Under the pieces are notes generated by a model. It searched no databases. It saw nothing but the letters and a program-made list of their open reading frames with translations, and was not told where the DNA came from. Source: JBLHKS01 sp047620505 (GTDB lineage: Bacteria; Verrucomicrobiota; Verrucomicrobiia; Verrucomicrobiales; DEV007). From it: DNA of 45,674 nt. A program made the translations under genes and the position numbers. This document shows, piece after piece, positions 7,954 through 17,780 of this stretch (positions are counted from its first letter, which is position 1; each line of letters opens with the position of its first letter). The stretch covers positions 1 to 45,674 of the forward strand of contig JBLHKS010000036.1 in assembly GCA_047620505.1 (NCBI GenBank), read 5' to 3'.

Positions 7954-10900
7954 CTACTGTTTTGAACCGACGCAGACAAGTTCGCCGTCCATCGTCGTCA
8001 ACAGCAGCTGCTGGCCGGCGAGAACGAGGCTGTCCCAGACTGGATTCGGGACTTGGGCCTCTGCGAGAACCTCGCCGGACTCCGTATTGATCGAAACGAT
8101 TCGGCCGTCTTTGTGGACCATGAAAACTCGGTCATCGCCAGCAAGGACCATGCCGTAGACGTCGTTCCAGACCTGCGTGCCGGGCTTTTGCTCAGCGAGC
8201 GCTTTTTGCTCTTCCTCAGACCGGAACGGGTCGACTTTCCAGGTGGCTTCTTCGGCGATTCGGTGGCTGCGATAGGGTTTGTCGCCTTTGCGCGCCATGC
8301 CGCTCGCGGCCCAGCCGGTGATCCATTTGCTTTCGAAATCTTCGCCGTTTTCGAGGTCGTAATCCCGCATGTAAACCGTGGTGCTGCCGTTGAGTTGACC
8401 AACGATCCGCTTCCCACGAAATACGCATAGCGGACGCTTCGGAGCTTCGCCGCCGAAGCGATATTGATGCCGCGCGCCGTAGGTCCAGAAGCCGCGCGGG
8501 ACCCAAGCGAGGCCTTCGCCATCGACGTTGACTTTGGCGAAGGCATTCCATTTATCGACGCTCGATTCTTTGCCATCTTTCGTGATCAGCCAGCGCGACA
8601 TCGCGATTTTGTCGCCTTCGACAAACGGGATGTCGACCGGGTCGAACTCGAGGCCCGAGTTTTCGTAGTAGCCTTGCTGAGGAAGCTCGTCAATCCGATG
8701 AACCCAGTGTTTTTCGCCGGTCATCGGATCGACCGCGAAGACCATCACGCCTCCGTCGGCGAGTTCCTGGCGGCCTGCGACGAAGTAAGCCACGTCTTCA
8801 TCGATCAGGACCGATCCTGGCACAGGCCAAGGCGATTCGACCTGACCGTAAGCGACGATGCGTTCGTCGGTTGGCGCGGCGTTCAAGCGCCAGACTTGCT
8901 CGCCAGTGTCGGCGCGAAGCGCGGAAACGTAGCCGTTGTGCGTGCCGAACAGAACCAAGCCGTTGTGATACGAAGGAGGGGAGTCGACTCGGCCGTTTGT
9001 GTTGGCGCGCCAGACGATTTCACCTGAGCCATCGATCTTCACTGCGAGCACTTCGTGGGCGTCTGGACGAGCCAGAAACGCCATGCCGTTTGCAACGATC
9101 GGCGCGGAGAGCGGTCCTTTGATGTAGGGATTTTCGTTCCAGTCGTGGAGAATCGGACCGGTGGGCGGATGCGCGAGCGCGGCGAGATCGCCAGTCGGAA
9201 GAATCTGGGTTCTCCAAGCGATTTCTAGATTCGCCGGGCCTGCCAATTTGGAGCTTCCGCTGCGCCACTTATCATGCCGGTAAACTGGCCAGTCGCCCGC
9301 TTGCGCCGGCGTTGACTTGGGTGCCTTCGCCGGACCGGCTTCGAGCTGGAATTGGATCTCGTCGATCGGCTTCATCGCCGGATTGTCTTCAGCAGCTGCT
9401 GGTGCCATCGCGACAAATCCGCGGAGCATCGGCCAGCAGGTGCAGTGCTTCGGCGTGGTGTAAATCAAGCCGTTCGCCGGCGTCCAGCCGTTTTCGCGCG
9501 AGCAGTTCGCCTTGGTGATTCGGTTAGCGACGACGTCGCCGCTTCGCAGGTCCGTCAGGTCGAGTTCACCGGCAAACATGAAGTTCGGCGTCGCGACGGG
9601 CGGGAAACAGTGGGCGAGACCAGCGGGGTGGGTGACCATGACTTCGCCGCTTTCGAGTTCCAAAGCGGAAACCTCGACTGGAATCCGGCCTTTTTGATCG
9701 GTCTCGGTGTTGATCTTGCCGCCGTGCAGAATCCACATCGCATCTTCAAGAAACATCGCCCGCGCCTGCCGCGCGTGGTTCATTCCGGGCGCAAATTCCT
9801 TCTGCCAGGCGAACTCTCCGGTCTGCGAATGAACGATGTGGATCGCGTTGCCTTTGTCGTGATCATTGAAGGTAGAAACTTCGAAAGCGAGGTGGTCTAC
9901 GTAGAGCACGGTCCGCGTCGTACGGTCGAGCCAGGGGAAATCGTTCTTCCGCCAGAGTTCGTTTCCGGAGGCCAGTTCGATCGTCACGGCTTCGGACTTT
10001 TCGCCACGCTTCGGCCTTCCGTGAATGAAACTGACGAGTCCGTTCCCAGCAACGACGTCATGCGGTTCGGCTGCCTCAATTTTCCAGAGTTCCTTGCCAG
10101 TTTCCGCGTTGAAACCGTGAACGGCGTTGACTCCCGCCGCGACCACGGTCCCTTCATCGAACATCAGCGCGCGCGGCTGCTCGACACCCGAAAAATCGAC
10201 TTTCACTTCGCCGCTGGCTGAGTCGAGCGCGACGACTTTGCCGCCCATGACTGCAAAAAGCACCTCTTCGCTCGCAACTGGACGAGCGCCTTTGTTCGTC
10301 GCCGGAATTCGAGGGAGTTTGAACTCGGCTGCGTTCGGTTCGTCACCCTTTGTGAGGTCCCTGTGCCAGAGTCGCAGTCCATTGAAACTGTTTCGGGCGA
10401 GAGTTCCGCCATAGAAATTTCGGCCACCAGCTGAGACGAGGCCTTCGACTTCCCAAGTCGCTGCGGCAACCCAACGAACGCGTTCAGGAGGCCCGACGGC
10501 CGTGTCTTTCGAAACCGCGTTGCCGCCTGAGCCATGCCGGGTGTGCGACCAGCCGTCCATCTCAGTCGGCCACTTCTTGGTGGCCGTGATCCCGCCTTTC
10601 GTGGTGATCGATTCAAATCCGGCAGCTTCCAATTGTGCGACTGTCAGGATGCTGTCGTCCTTCAGAACGATCGGAGCGCCGGGGGTCAAAACGCGGGCAA
10701 ATTCTTCAGCCTTGATTCCAAAATCGCGTTCAACCATCAGGCCGTTCACCACGTTTTCGGCATACGGAAGTCGCGTGACATCCGGTCGATGCTCGGCCCA
10801 GACCAAGCCGTAGCGGCCCTTCTCGCGGAGTCGCTGGTAAGGAACGGCGTCAGCCTCGGTTTCGACGATGTGAATCACGTAGCGGCCGGTTTGGCTGAGC

Positions 10901-11049
10901 ATCGCAGGCGTGTCGACGTCCTCTGCGCCGAGTTGAAGAATCAAACCGCCGTGCACGCCGGCAAAACTTGCGGGGTTGTTCTCCTGAGCAAACGTGGCAG
11001 CGCCTGTCAAGGCCAGAACGAGGAAGGCAAACAAAGTGGGGTTTTTCAT
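7954..11049 (-). CDS. secreted methyltransferase-like / PQQ-type beta-propeller protein
   Basis: A 1031-residue protein with a signal peptide ending near FAQEN. Residues ~30-160 resemble the class I SAM-methyltransferase fold found in PVC proteins of this layout. The glycine-rich strand reads HGGLILQLGAED and a later strand RLPYAENVVNGLMVE, but the usual GCGDG-type binding loop is degenerate, so activity is doubtful. Two blocks of PQQ-like (BamB-type) propeller repeats follow (for example VVALDSASGEV, FNAETGKELWK, ALRADTGEQVWR, VSINTESGEVL). A cysteine-containing CTCW stretch lies between the blocks. Proteins of this type are exported and may bind polysaccharide or scaffold envelope complexes; no enzyme function can be assigned. 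It is divergent from the sulfatase gene at 11151, with a 101-base gap. Confidence 0.8.
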   Translation of the reverse strand: MKNPTLFAFLVLALTGAATFAQENNPASFAGVHGGLILQLGAEDVDTPAMLSQTGRYVIHIVETEADAVPYQRLREKGRYGLVWAEHRPDVTRLPYAENVVNGLMVERDFGIKAEEFARVLTPGAPIVLKDDSILTVAQLEAAGFESITTKGGITATKKWPTEMDGWSHTRHGSGGNAVSKDTAVGPPERVRWVAAATWEVEGLVSAGGRNFYGGTLARNSFNGLRLWHRDLTKGDEPNAAEFKLPRIPATNKGARPVASEEVLFAVMGGKVVALDSASGEVKVDFSGVEQPRALMFDEGTVVAAGVNAVHGFNAETGKELWKIEAAEPHDVVAGNGLVSFIHGRPKRGEKSEAVTIELASGNELWRKNDFPWLDRTTRTVLYVDHLAFEVSTFNDHDKGNAIHIVHSQTGEFAWQKEFAPGMNHARQARAMFLEDAMWILHGGKINTETDQKGRIPVEVSALELESGEVMVTHPAGLAHCFPPVATPNFMFAGELDLTDLRSGDVVANRITKANCSRENGWTPANGLIYTTPKHCTCWPMLRGFVAMAPAAAEDNPAMKPIDEIQFQLEAGPAKAPKSTPAQAGDWPVYRHDKWRSGSSKLAGPANLEIAWRTQILPTGDLAALAHPPTGPILHDWNENPYIKGPLSAPIVANGMAFLARPDAHEVLAVKIDGSGEIVWRANTNGRVDSPPSYHNGLVLFGTHNGYVSALRADTGEQVWRLNAAPTDERIVAYGQVESPWPVPGSVLIDEDVAYFVAGRQELADGGVMVFAVDPMTGEKHWVHRIDELPQQGYYENSGLEFDPVDIPFVEGDKIAMSRWLITKDGKESSVDKWNAFAKVNVDGEGLAWVPRGFWTYGARHQYRFGGEAPKRPLCVFRGKRIVGQLNGSTTVYMRDYDLENGEDFESKWITGWAASGMARKGDKPYRSHRIAEEATWKVDPFRSEEEQKALAEQKPGTQVWNDVYGMVLAGDDRVFMVHKDGRIVSINTESGEVLAEAQVPNPVWDSLVLAGQQLLLTTMDGELVCVGSKQ

Positions 11050-11150
11050 GAGATAGTGATCCTCTCCAATTCACGAGCTGAATCCAAAGAGTCAAACAAC
11101 GAATTCGAACTGAATCTTGACTCCGCTCGGACGGGCATCACAAATGGGCC

Positions 11151-12611
11151 ATGAGATTTTTCGTTTCGTTTCTGGTCTTTTGCCTCGCCTCAGCAGCTGC
11201 TGGCGCGGATTCCGAGAAACCGAACATCCTTTTCATCATTTCCGATGATTTGTCCGCGACCGCGCTCGGCTGCTACGGCAACGAAGTCTGCCTGACGCCG
11301 AATCTCGACCGCTTAGCAGGCCAAGGCGTCCGCTTCGAGCGTGCCTACTGCCAATATCCGGTTTGCGGCGCGTCGCGAGCCTCGTTCATGAGCGGGCTTT
11401 ATCCGGAAACGACTGGTTTCATGGGCAACATCAAGACGTTAGGCAGCTACCGGGCGGTGAATCTGGATTTCGCGGAGCACCCGAGCATCGGCGGGTTTCT
11501 GAGGAGAAACGGGTACGTCTCGACGCGCGTTTCCAAGATCTATCACATGGGCGTGCCTGGCGGAATCGAGGCGGGCGAGCCCGGTGGCGACGAGCCGGAT
11601 TCCTGGGATCGCGCTTACGATGTCTGGGGACCCGAAACCGGCAGTCCAGGTGAATTCACGAACCTTTCGCCGGCTCACAAGCACTGGGGCGGGGCTTTCG
11701 TGCGCGTCGTCGTTCCGGATGATCGATCGGCGACGCAGGCGGACGAAATCGCGACGACCCAGGCGATCGCGATTCTCGAAAATCGAGCGCTGCACCGAAA
11801 CCAGACCAATTTTCTCAAACCCGGCGCGCCGTTTTTCCTCGCAGTCGGTCTGGTTCGTCCGCACGTGCCGCTCGTCGCGCCGGAACGGCATTTCCAACAC
11901 TACTCAGCCGAGAATGTGAGCCTGCCCGAATTTCCTGAGAACGATCTCGACGACGTTCCGCCCGCTAACCGAAAAAAGGCGAACGCGACGTCCTACAAAA
12001 TGACTCCAGAGCAATCCGTCGAGGCGCTCGCGGCTTACTACGCAAGCGTGTCCTACATGGATGAGCAAGTCGGCCGGATGCTCGATGCGCTCGACCGTCT
12101 GAAAATGGCCGACAACACGATCGTGATTTTCATCTCCGATCACGGCTGGCTTCTCGGCGAACACGGCTCCTGGCAGAAGTCGAATCTCTTCGATCCGGCC
12201 TGTCGTGTCCCGCTGATCGTCCGCGCGCCGGGCTTCGAGTCCAGCGCCGGAAAGTCGACTCGCGGGCTGACGGAATTGGTCGATCTCTACCCGACTTTGG
12301 CTGAGCTGACGGGTCTGGCCGACAAAGCGCCAGATATTCTCGAAGGTCGGTCGCTGGTTCCGCTCCTTGGGGATCCGAGCGCTCAAAAATGGGATCGCGA
12401 AGCGAGCTACACGGTAGGGGGCGGCAAGAAAAGTCCTCACCGTTCGCTGAGAACGGATCGTTATCGATATAGCCGCTATGCGGATAACGAGGAAGAGCTA
12501 TACGATCATGAGCGCGATCCTGACGAATTTACCAATCAAGCAAAGAACCCGGAAGCGGCAGCGATTCTCGAAAACCTGCGTCCGTTGATGGATCAATTCG
12601 CAAAACCATGA
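11151..12611 (+). CDS. secreted sulfatase, iduronate-2-sulfatase-like (Cys type)
   Basis: A family S1 sulfatase that hydrolyses sulfate esters, probably of a sulfated polysaccharide. A signal peptide of about 19 residues is followed by the metal-binding Asp pair in SDDLS. The active-site motif is CGASR, with C72 as the residue expected to be converted to formylglycine; it has Ala where the classical CxPSR has Pro. Later conserved segments are LVRPHVPL, ISDHGWLLGEHG and LVDLYPTLAELTG. Length (486 residues) fits the iduronate-2-sulfatase branch. The stop overlaps the next start by four bases (ATGA), so it is coupled to the lactonase-like gene. The palindrome AGCAGCTGCT falls in the signal peptide and is read as AAA. 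Confidence 0.9.
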   Translation: MRFFVSFLVFCLASAAAGADSEKPNILFIISDDLSATALGCYGNEVCLTPNLDRLAGQGVRFERAYCQYPVCGASRASFMSGLYPETTGFMGNIKTLGSYRAVNLDFAEHPSIGGFLRRNGYVSTRVSKIYHMGVPGGIEAGEPGGDEPDSWDRAYDVWGPETGSPGEFTNLSPAHKHWGGAFVRVVVPDDRSATQADEIATTQAIAILENRALHRNQTNFLKPGAPFFLAVGLVRPHVPLVAPERHFQHYSAENVSLPEFPENDLDDVPPANRKKANATSYKMTPEQSVEALAAYYASVSYMDEQVGRMLDALDRLKMADNTIVIFISDHGWLLGEHGSWQKSNLFDPACRVPLIVRAPGFESSAGKSTRGLTELVDLYPTLAELTGLADKAPDILEGRSLVPLLGDPSAQKWDREASYTVGGGKKSPHRSLRTDRYRYSRYADNEEELYDHERDPDEFTNQAKNPEAAAILENLRPLMDQFAKP

Positions 12612-13687
12612 AACGACTCTTGATTCTCATTTTGGCGCTGAACTCGACCGCGTTTGGCGATGATTTCCACATTTATGCCCCGAGCCGAGAGAGCGGGAGC
12701 TTGCTCGTCGTCGAGGCCAAGTCGACTGGCGAGGAGTTGAAATTGGCCGTGAAACAGCAGGCCGATCTGGGCTTTCTTGGAGCTTCGATCGTTGCGCATC
12801 CCGATCAGCAGCTGCTCTACGTCGCGGCGGTTCGGGTTGACGAAAATGAAGTCGTCCATGGGGCTGTCGTCCGGCTTGGCGAGGACGGTGGCTACGTCAG
12901 TCACGAGCCGGTGAAGCTGAATCATCCCTGCGCGTATCTCAGTCTGGATCGCCAGAATCGGTTCCTGCTCGGCGCGAGTTACTTTGGCGGTCAGATCGAT
13001 ATTTATCCGCTCGACGAGGAAGGAATCCCAGGCAAATCGGTGGTTTCACTCGACGAAGGACGGCAGTTCGCGCACTGCATCCTGCCCTCGCCAGACAACC
13101 AGTTCGTCTACATTCCTTACGTGAAGGAAAACAATGCGCTCTACCAATATCGATTCGACGCCGAGACAGGCGGGTTGACCGCGCTTAAGCCGAAAAATGT
13201 AGGGCCGCCGGAAGGGACGGGCCCGCGTCACCTGGCTTATCATCCAACGAAGCCGTTCGTCTATTTCAGTAACGAGCAGCATCTCGGTGTCTCGGTTTAC
13301 CAAATGGAGCCAGCTGGAACGCTCAAGCTGCGCCAGGTTTGCGACGCGGTCGATGCGGATGAGTCGACGGACAGGGTTAGCTCGTCGGACATCGTGATCA
13401 CTCCGGATGGGCGGTTCATTTTCGCAGGGATCCGTGGTCACAAGCGCGATTTCGACTGGATTTCGCGCTATTGCGTGAAGAAGGACGGCGAAGTCGAGCT
13501 CCTTGGACTGACACCGGCGGACAAAATCCCGTGGGGCCTCGCGCTTTCGCCGGATGGGCGATATTTGATCGCGAGCGCGTTCGAGGGGGGAACGTTGACG
13601 GCGTATCGAATTAATGAAGCGGGCGGACTGACGAAGGCCGCAGCTCTGGAGTGCGACAAGAAGATTTCAGACCTCGTAACGCGTTGA
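12608..13687 (+). CDS. secreted 7-bladed beta-propeller lactonase (6-phosphogluconolactonase-like)
   Basis: Resembles the Pgl/YbhE lactonase family of seven-bladed propellers, with repeated blade signatures such as HPCAYLSLD, GPRHLAYHPTKPFVYF and WGLALSPDGRYL. A short signal peptide (about 16 residues) distinguishes it from cytoplasmic 6-phosphogluconolactonase, so the natural substrate is probably an extracytoplasmic sugar lactone. It overlaps the sulfatase stop by 4 bases, which places it in a polysaccharide-degradation operon. The downstream aldolase gene begins 60 bases later in the same direction and could use the products of such a pathway. The family call is firm; the reaction is inference. 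Confidence 0.85.
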   Translation: MKRLLILILALNSTAFGDDFHIYAPSRESGSLLVVEAKSTGEELKLAVKQQADLGFLGASIVAHPDQQLLYVAAVRVDENEVVHGAVVRLGEDGGYVSHEPVKLNHPCAYLSLDRQNRFLLGASYFGGQIDIYPLDEEGIPGKSVVSLDEGRQFAHCILPSPDNQFVYIPYVKENNALYQYRFDAETGGLTALKPKNVGPPEGTGPRHLAYHPTKPFVYFSNEQHLGVSVYQMEPAGTLKLRQVCDAVDADESTDRVSSSDIVITPDGRFIFAGIRGHKRDFDWISRYCVKKDGEVELLGLTPADKIPWGLALSPDGRYLIASAFEGGTLTAYRINEAGGLTKAAALECDKKISDLVTR

Positions 13688-13747
13688 TTCGCGGCTGAGA
13701 GGTCCGGCTGGACAAGCGACCGCGGCGCGCTCAAACTCGCAGCGCAC

Positions 13748-14518
13748 ATGAGAAATAGCAAAACCCTCGCCAGACTTCGCAATAACGAAGTCGTCAAAAT
13801 GGCCGTTCTCGGCCACTTCATTCCCGCTTACGTCAACCACGCTGCGCGCGCCGGTTACGACTGCATCTGGCTCGATCTCGAACACCGCGGAATGAGCTAT
13901 CGCGAGGTCCAATCAATGATGGCGTTCTTCCATCTCTACGACATCGACTGCATGCTCCGCGTGCCAACATTGGAGAAAACCCGGCTCTATCGCTACCTCG
14001 AAGACGGCGCGACCGGGCTGATGATTCCGCACGTCTCAACTCCTGAGAAAGCTCAGCAGCTGGTGGAGGCGGTGAAGTTCCCGCCGATCGGTGATCGCGG
14101 TCTCGACAACGCGGCGATGGACAGCGGTTGGCGGGCGACGGACGATACGCAGGCTTATACAAATTGGGCAAACACGGAGACGTTCCTGACGGTTCAGATC
14201 GAAACGCCGGAAGCGGTCGACAAGGCCGAGGAGATCGCGTCGATCGAAGGTGTGGACATGATTTTCGTTGGGCCGGGTGATCTCGGACTTCGTTATCAGC
14301 AGATGGGCGACACGGACGGGTCGATGCTTGAAGCCGGGTTCGAGCGCGTGGCGGCTGCTTGCGCGAAACACGGCAAGCCGTGGGCCTGTCCGGCAAGTGG
14401 CGATGCGGTCAAGCATCGGTACGATCAAGGGGCGCGGGTGCTCGCGAATTTTGGTGAGTACATGGCTTTGAAGGACGGGCTCTTGAAAGCGGTGAAGGAA
14501 TTCGACGGCCTCGGATAG
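13748..14518 (+). CDS. HpcH/HpaI-family aldolase
   Basis: A class II pyruvate aldolase of the HpcH/HpaI type (2-keto-3-deoxy-glucarate or 2,4-dihydroxyhept-2-enedioate aldolase group). Visible features are the LDLEHRG segment with the base/metal-site pair, the hydrophobic MIPHV strand, the metal-ligand glutamate in VQIETPEAV and the ligand aspartate in VFVGPGDL-like FVGPGDLGL. At 256 residues it is standard length, with no signal peptide, so it is cytoplasmic. It follows the sulfatase-lactonase pair with a 60-base gap and could cleave the keto-deoxy acid made from a lactonised uronic sugar; this is inferred from position only. Confidence 0.88.
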   Translation: MRNSKTLARLRNNEVVKMAVLGHFIPAYVNHAARAGYDCIWLDLEHRGMSYREVQSMMAFFHLYDIDCMLRVPTLEKTRLYRYLEDGATGLMIPHVSTPEKAQQLVEAVKFPPIGDRGLDNAAMDSGWRATDDTQAYTNWANTETFLTVQIETPEAVDKAEEIASIEGVDMIFVGPGDLGLRYQQMGDTDGSMLEAGFERVAAACAKHGKPWACPASGDAVKHRYDQGARVLANFGEYMALKDGLLKAVKEFDGLG

Positions 14519-14577
14519 ATTTCATCTTTTCTTGAGAGCGCGTGTAACCTGAGTTTCGCGACTTCTCAGGAAAGGGC

Positions 14578-17061
14578 ATGGACGAATCAATTTCAGCCGA
14601 ACCACCGGCGCTTTGCCCGAGCTGCGGCGAGCCGCTTGACCCGACAGTTGCGCACGGACTCTGCCCGAAATGCGCGCTGGCGGGAGTTGGCGCGGAAACC
14701 GAAATCACGACTCCGCACGGATTCGAACCACCGTCGATCGAACGCGTCGCCGCCGCGTTTCCGCAGCTCGACATCATCGAACTGATCGGCCGCGGCGGGA
14801 TGGGCGCGGTTTTCAAAGCTCGGCAGCTGCATCTCGATCGCCTCGTCGCGCTCAAGCTGCTTCCGGAGAGTCTCGCGATTTCGCCGGAATTCACCGAGCG
14901 TTTCACCCGGGAAGCTCGGACGCTGGCGAAACTGAATCATCCTAACATCGTCACCGTCCACGATTTCGGACACGCGAACGGCTTCTTTTTCCTGATCCTC
15001 GAATTCGTCGACGGGGTGAATCTGCGCGAGGCGATGCGAGCCGGACAGTTCACGCCGGAGCAGGCGTTGGAGATCGTGCCGCGGGTTTGCGAGGCGCTTC
15101 AGTTCGCTCATGAAGAAGGCGTTCTGCATCGCGATGTTAAGCCGGAAAATATCCTTCTCGATGCGAATGGTCGAGTCAAAATTGCGGATTTCGGGATCGC
15201 GAAACTGGTAGGCGAGTCAGCAGCTGCTGGCCCGACTTTGACCGGGTCGATGGCACCGGGCACGCCGCAGTACATGGCTCCTGAGCAGATCGAAAGCCCA
15301 TCGACTGTCGATCATCGGGCTGATATTTTCTCGTTAGGGGTCGTTTTCTACGAAATGCTGACTGGCGAACTTCCTTTGGGACGGTTTGCGCCGCCGTCCG
15401 AGAAGAGCGCGGTCGATTCCCAGGTCGACGAAATCGTTTTCCGAGCATTGGCGAAAGAACGCGAGCTCAGGCAGCAGTCGGCGAACGAAGTCCGGACCGA
15501 AATCGAGACCATCTCGGTCTCCAGGGACCGGCATCCGGCTTACGCGATTCCGGCGAAGAGTCCTTCGCGCACGGGGAAGGGCCGTCCGCCTTCGCTGGTC
15601 TGGCCCGCATTTTTTGGAGCGTTTTTGATCGTGACCGGAATCGCGATCACCGTGCTCGTATCGGGATTAGTAAACCAGTCTCACAGAGTAGGGATGGCCG
15701 CCGCAGCCACGGCCGAGGGTAGGCACGCTATGGCCGAAACACTGGTCGCGAAACAGCAGCGGGTAATCCAGGAAATGGAAAACGAGCTGAAGTCGATCGA
15801 TCCGGCTGATCGCGAGTACGATGCAGATCAAAGGAAGGTGGCGGCTGAGCGAACCCGTCTTGAAGAGCTGAATCGTGAGATGGCGAAGTGGGCGGGGGCG
15901 AAACTGCATAGCTCTCCATCAAAGTTGGTGATCGGCTGGATTCCGGCAGCCCTGTTTTTCGGGCTCGTCGCGTTGCCTGGAATCATCATCGGCTGGCGGA
16001 CGCTTTCGAAACACCGGATGATCGGCGTCCCGAATGGGCTCGTCGCCTGCTTAGCCGGACTCGCCGCGCTCGGCCTGCCGTTGCTGATCGTCGACATTGC
16101 TATCGTCGCGATGTTTCGTAGCCAGGATCTCGCCCTGGTCACCGCCCTAGCGCTCGATTTGGTGCTGATCGGGTTAGTCTGGCGCTGGCTGAAAGCGCCG
16201 CCTTCAGCCTGCGCGTTGGCCCGTTTTCAGGAGACGTGGAAACCAGCAGCTGCTGACGAGAAGTTGAACCCCTGGCCGCGCCGGATTTTCTGGCTGATTA
16301 TCCTGATCTTCGTTGCTCCGGTGGTCCTCCTCATGATTTCGATGGCAGTTGCCCAACTAGCCTATCAAGGCGCCCGCGCCACGCCGCCGCCAGTGCTCGA
16401 AAGTGGGGAAGAGGCCAGTTCAGTCGGCTTTGGGCAAACTGGAGACGGCGTCGATTTGATGGCTCTGGCCGATCCAGCTGCGATTGGTGGTTCGATTTCC
16501 CCGGTTCTGCACGTAAACGCCAGTCTGGATCCGCCGAATCGCTTCCAGGCATGGGTCGCATTGCATTCGGCCTACCTCATGACATGGACCATCGAAATTG
16601 AAGACTCGGAAGGTCGCCGATTCCCTGTCGAAGGCTTGGAGTGTTGGATGGCGAACGGCAATTTTCACGCGATCGGGCAGCCCGAAGAGCCAGGCTGGAT
16701 CACGGGTTTGCACGTGACTTGGCTGATCCGCGATGGCCAGATTCAATGCATGTCTGAGACCGATCGCGCCGCGAACGTGCTCGCTGTTGGCGAGTTGGGA
16801 AAATTCGCGGATGTGGAGTGGAAGCAGTTCCGTGGCGACCGTTCATTCCGGTTCTCGCCGGGCGGCTGGAAGATTGGCTCGATAAACGATTTCCAGCTGT
16901 TCGAGGGCACCCTGGCGGGCTCGCCAGGCCAGCGGTATCGGATTATTGCCCGGGTTGCGGTTTATCCGATGCAGGAGTCCGCTGAGCCGATTCAATTGCC
17001 GGATGGGCTTTCAAACAACCAGGATTGGAAGCAGCTGATCCAATCCGAAACTAAGCCGTGA
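14578..17061 (+). CDS. membrane Ser/Thr protein kinase with N-terminal zinc ribbon
   Basis: An 827-residue kinase. A zinc ribbon (C13, C16, C29, C32) is followed by a Hanks-type domain at about residues 65-320: glycine loop GRGGMGAVF, K93 in VALKLL, HRDVKPEN at 184-191, DFG at 204-206 and MAPEQ at 233-237. It has all catalytic residues. A membrane helix at about 343-367 leads to a coiled coil (about 385-445), then several further membrane helices (about 452-590) and a ~200-residue domain I do not recognise, probably on the sensing side. The GTG of the ECF sigma gene overlaps the stop (GTGA), so kinase and sigma are made together. I infer signal-dependent phosphorylation controlling the sigma factor, as in kinase-linked ECF families. 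Confidence 0.92.
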   Translation: MDESISAEPPALCPSCGEPLDPTVAHGLCPKCALAGVGAETEITTPHGFEPPSIERVAAAFPQLDIIELIGRGGMGAVFKARQLHLDRLVALKLLPESLAISPEFTERFTREARTLAKLNHPNIVTVHDFGHANGFFFLILEFVDGVNLREAMRAGQFTPEQALEIVPRVCEALQFAHEEGVLHRDVKPENILLDANGRVKIADFGIAKLVGESAAAGPTLTGSMAPGTPQYMAPEQIESPSTVDHRADIFSLGVVFYEMLTGELPLGRFAPPSEKSAVDSQVDEIVFRALAKERELRQQSANEVRTEIETISVSRDRHPAYAIPAKSPSRTGKGRPPSLVWPAFFGAFLIVTGIAITVLVSGLVNQSHRVGMAAAATAEGRHAMAETLVAKQQRVIQEMENELKSIDPADREYDADQRKVAAERTRLEELNREMAKWAGAKLHSSPSKLVIGWIPAALFFGLVALPGIIIGWRTLSKHRMIGVPNGLVACLAGLAALGLPLLIVDIAIVAMFRSQDLALVTALALDLVLIGLVWRWLKAPPSACALARFQETWKPAAADEKLNPWPRRIFWLIILIFVAPVVLLMISMAVAQLAYQGARATPPPVLESGEEASSVGFGQTGDGVDLMALADPAAIGGSISPVLHVNASLDPPNRFQAWVALHSAYLMTWTIEIEDSEGRRFPVEGLECWMANGNFHAIGQPEEPGWITGLHVTWLIRDGQIQCMSETDRAANVLAVGELGKFADVEWKQFRGDRSFRFSPGGWKIGSINDFQLFEGTLAGSPGQRYRIIARVAVYPMQESAEPIQLPDGLSNNQDWKQLIQSETKP

Positions 17062-17780
17062 ACACCGATTTCGATGCCAGTTTCCGGACAACGCGTTGGA
17101 CCCGCGTCCTCGCCGCGAAAGGTGATTCTGCGGAGTCCAAGTTGGCTCTGTCTGATCTGTGCGAAGCCTACTACGGGCCCGTTCACTCCTTCATTCGGCA
17201 TAGTCCGCTCGGTAGGCAGGAGGACGAGGCCCGCGACCTGACGCACGAGTTTTTCTCCCGAATTCTGGATCAACCGGGGCTCGAATCTCTGGAGCGCGGT
17301 CGCGGAAAGTTCCGGAGTTATCTCCTTGGTGCGGTGAAGCATTTTCTGTCTGATCAGCGCAAGTTTCGGCAGGCGAAGAAGCGGGGTGGGGGGAGCGAGG
17401 TGGTCTCGATCGACGGCGAGGAGGGTCAGCAACTGCCAGCGGCGGAAGCGGACTCGACGTCGGACGCGAAGTTCGATCGAGAATGGGCGTTAGCCGTTGT
17501 GAGCCGAGCGACGGATCAGTTGGCTTCGGATTACGAAAGTGCTGGGAAAAATGAGTTGTTCGAGACGCTAAAACCTTGGCTGAACGGAAACGCGCCCGCG
17601 CTTTCTCAGGCTGAGGCCGCTGGTCAGCTCGGTCTGAGCGAAGGCGCGTTGAAAGTTGCGATTCATCGGCTTCGCAAGCGGTTTCGCGAGTCCGTGACGG
17701 GCGAAATTCGCGAAACCGTCGAGACCGACGAGGAGATTTCGATCGAGCTGAATTTCTTGATCGAGGCGTTGGGGCGCTAG
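17058..17780 (+). CDS. ECF-type RNA polymerase sigma factor, kinase-linked
   Basis: A sigma-70 family protein of 240 residues. Region 2 contains ARDLTHEFFSRIL and region 4 ends in a helix-turn-helix (SQAEAAGQLGLSEGALKVAIHRLRKR) with the spacing typical of ECF sigmas. The N-terminal TTRWTRVLAA is characteristic of the PVC-type sigma factors that sit beside Ser/Thr kinases. Compared with an ordinary ECF it has a longer linker and a C-terminal extension of about 30 acidic residues. There is no anti-sigma gene; instead the kinase directly precedes it with a 4-base overlap, so phosphorylation is the likely switch. Its TAG stop overlaps the stop of the opposing ksgA fusion gene within a shared CTAG. 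Confidence 0.9.
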   Translation: MNTDFDASFRTTRWTRVLAAKGDSAESKLALSDLCEAYYGPVHSFIRHSPLGRQEDEARDLTHEFFSRILDQPGLESLERGRGKFRSYLLGAVKHFLSDQRKFRQAKKRGGGSEVVSIDGEEGQQLPAAEADSTSDAKFDREWALAVVSRATDQLASDYESAGKNELFETLKPWLNGNAPALSQAEAAGQLGLSEGALKVAIHRLRKRFRESVTGEIRETVETDEEISIELNFLIEALGR

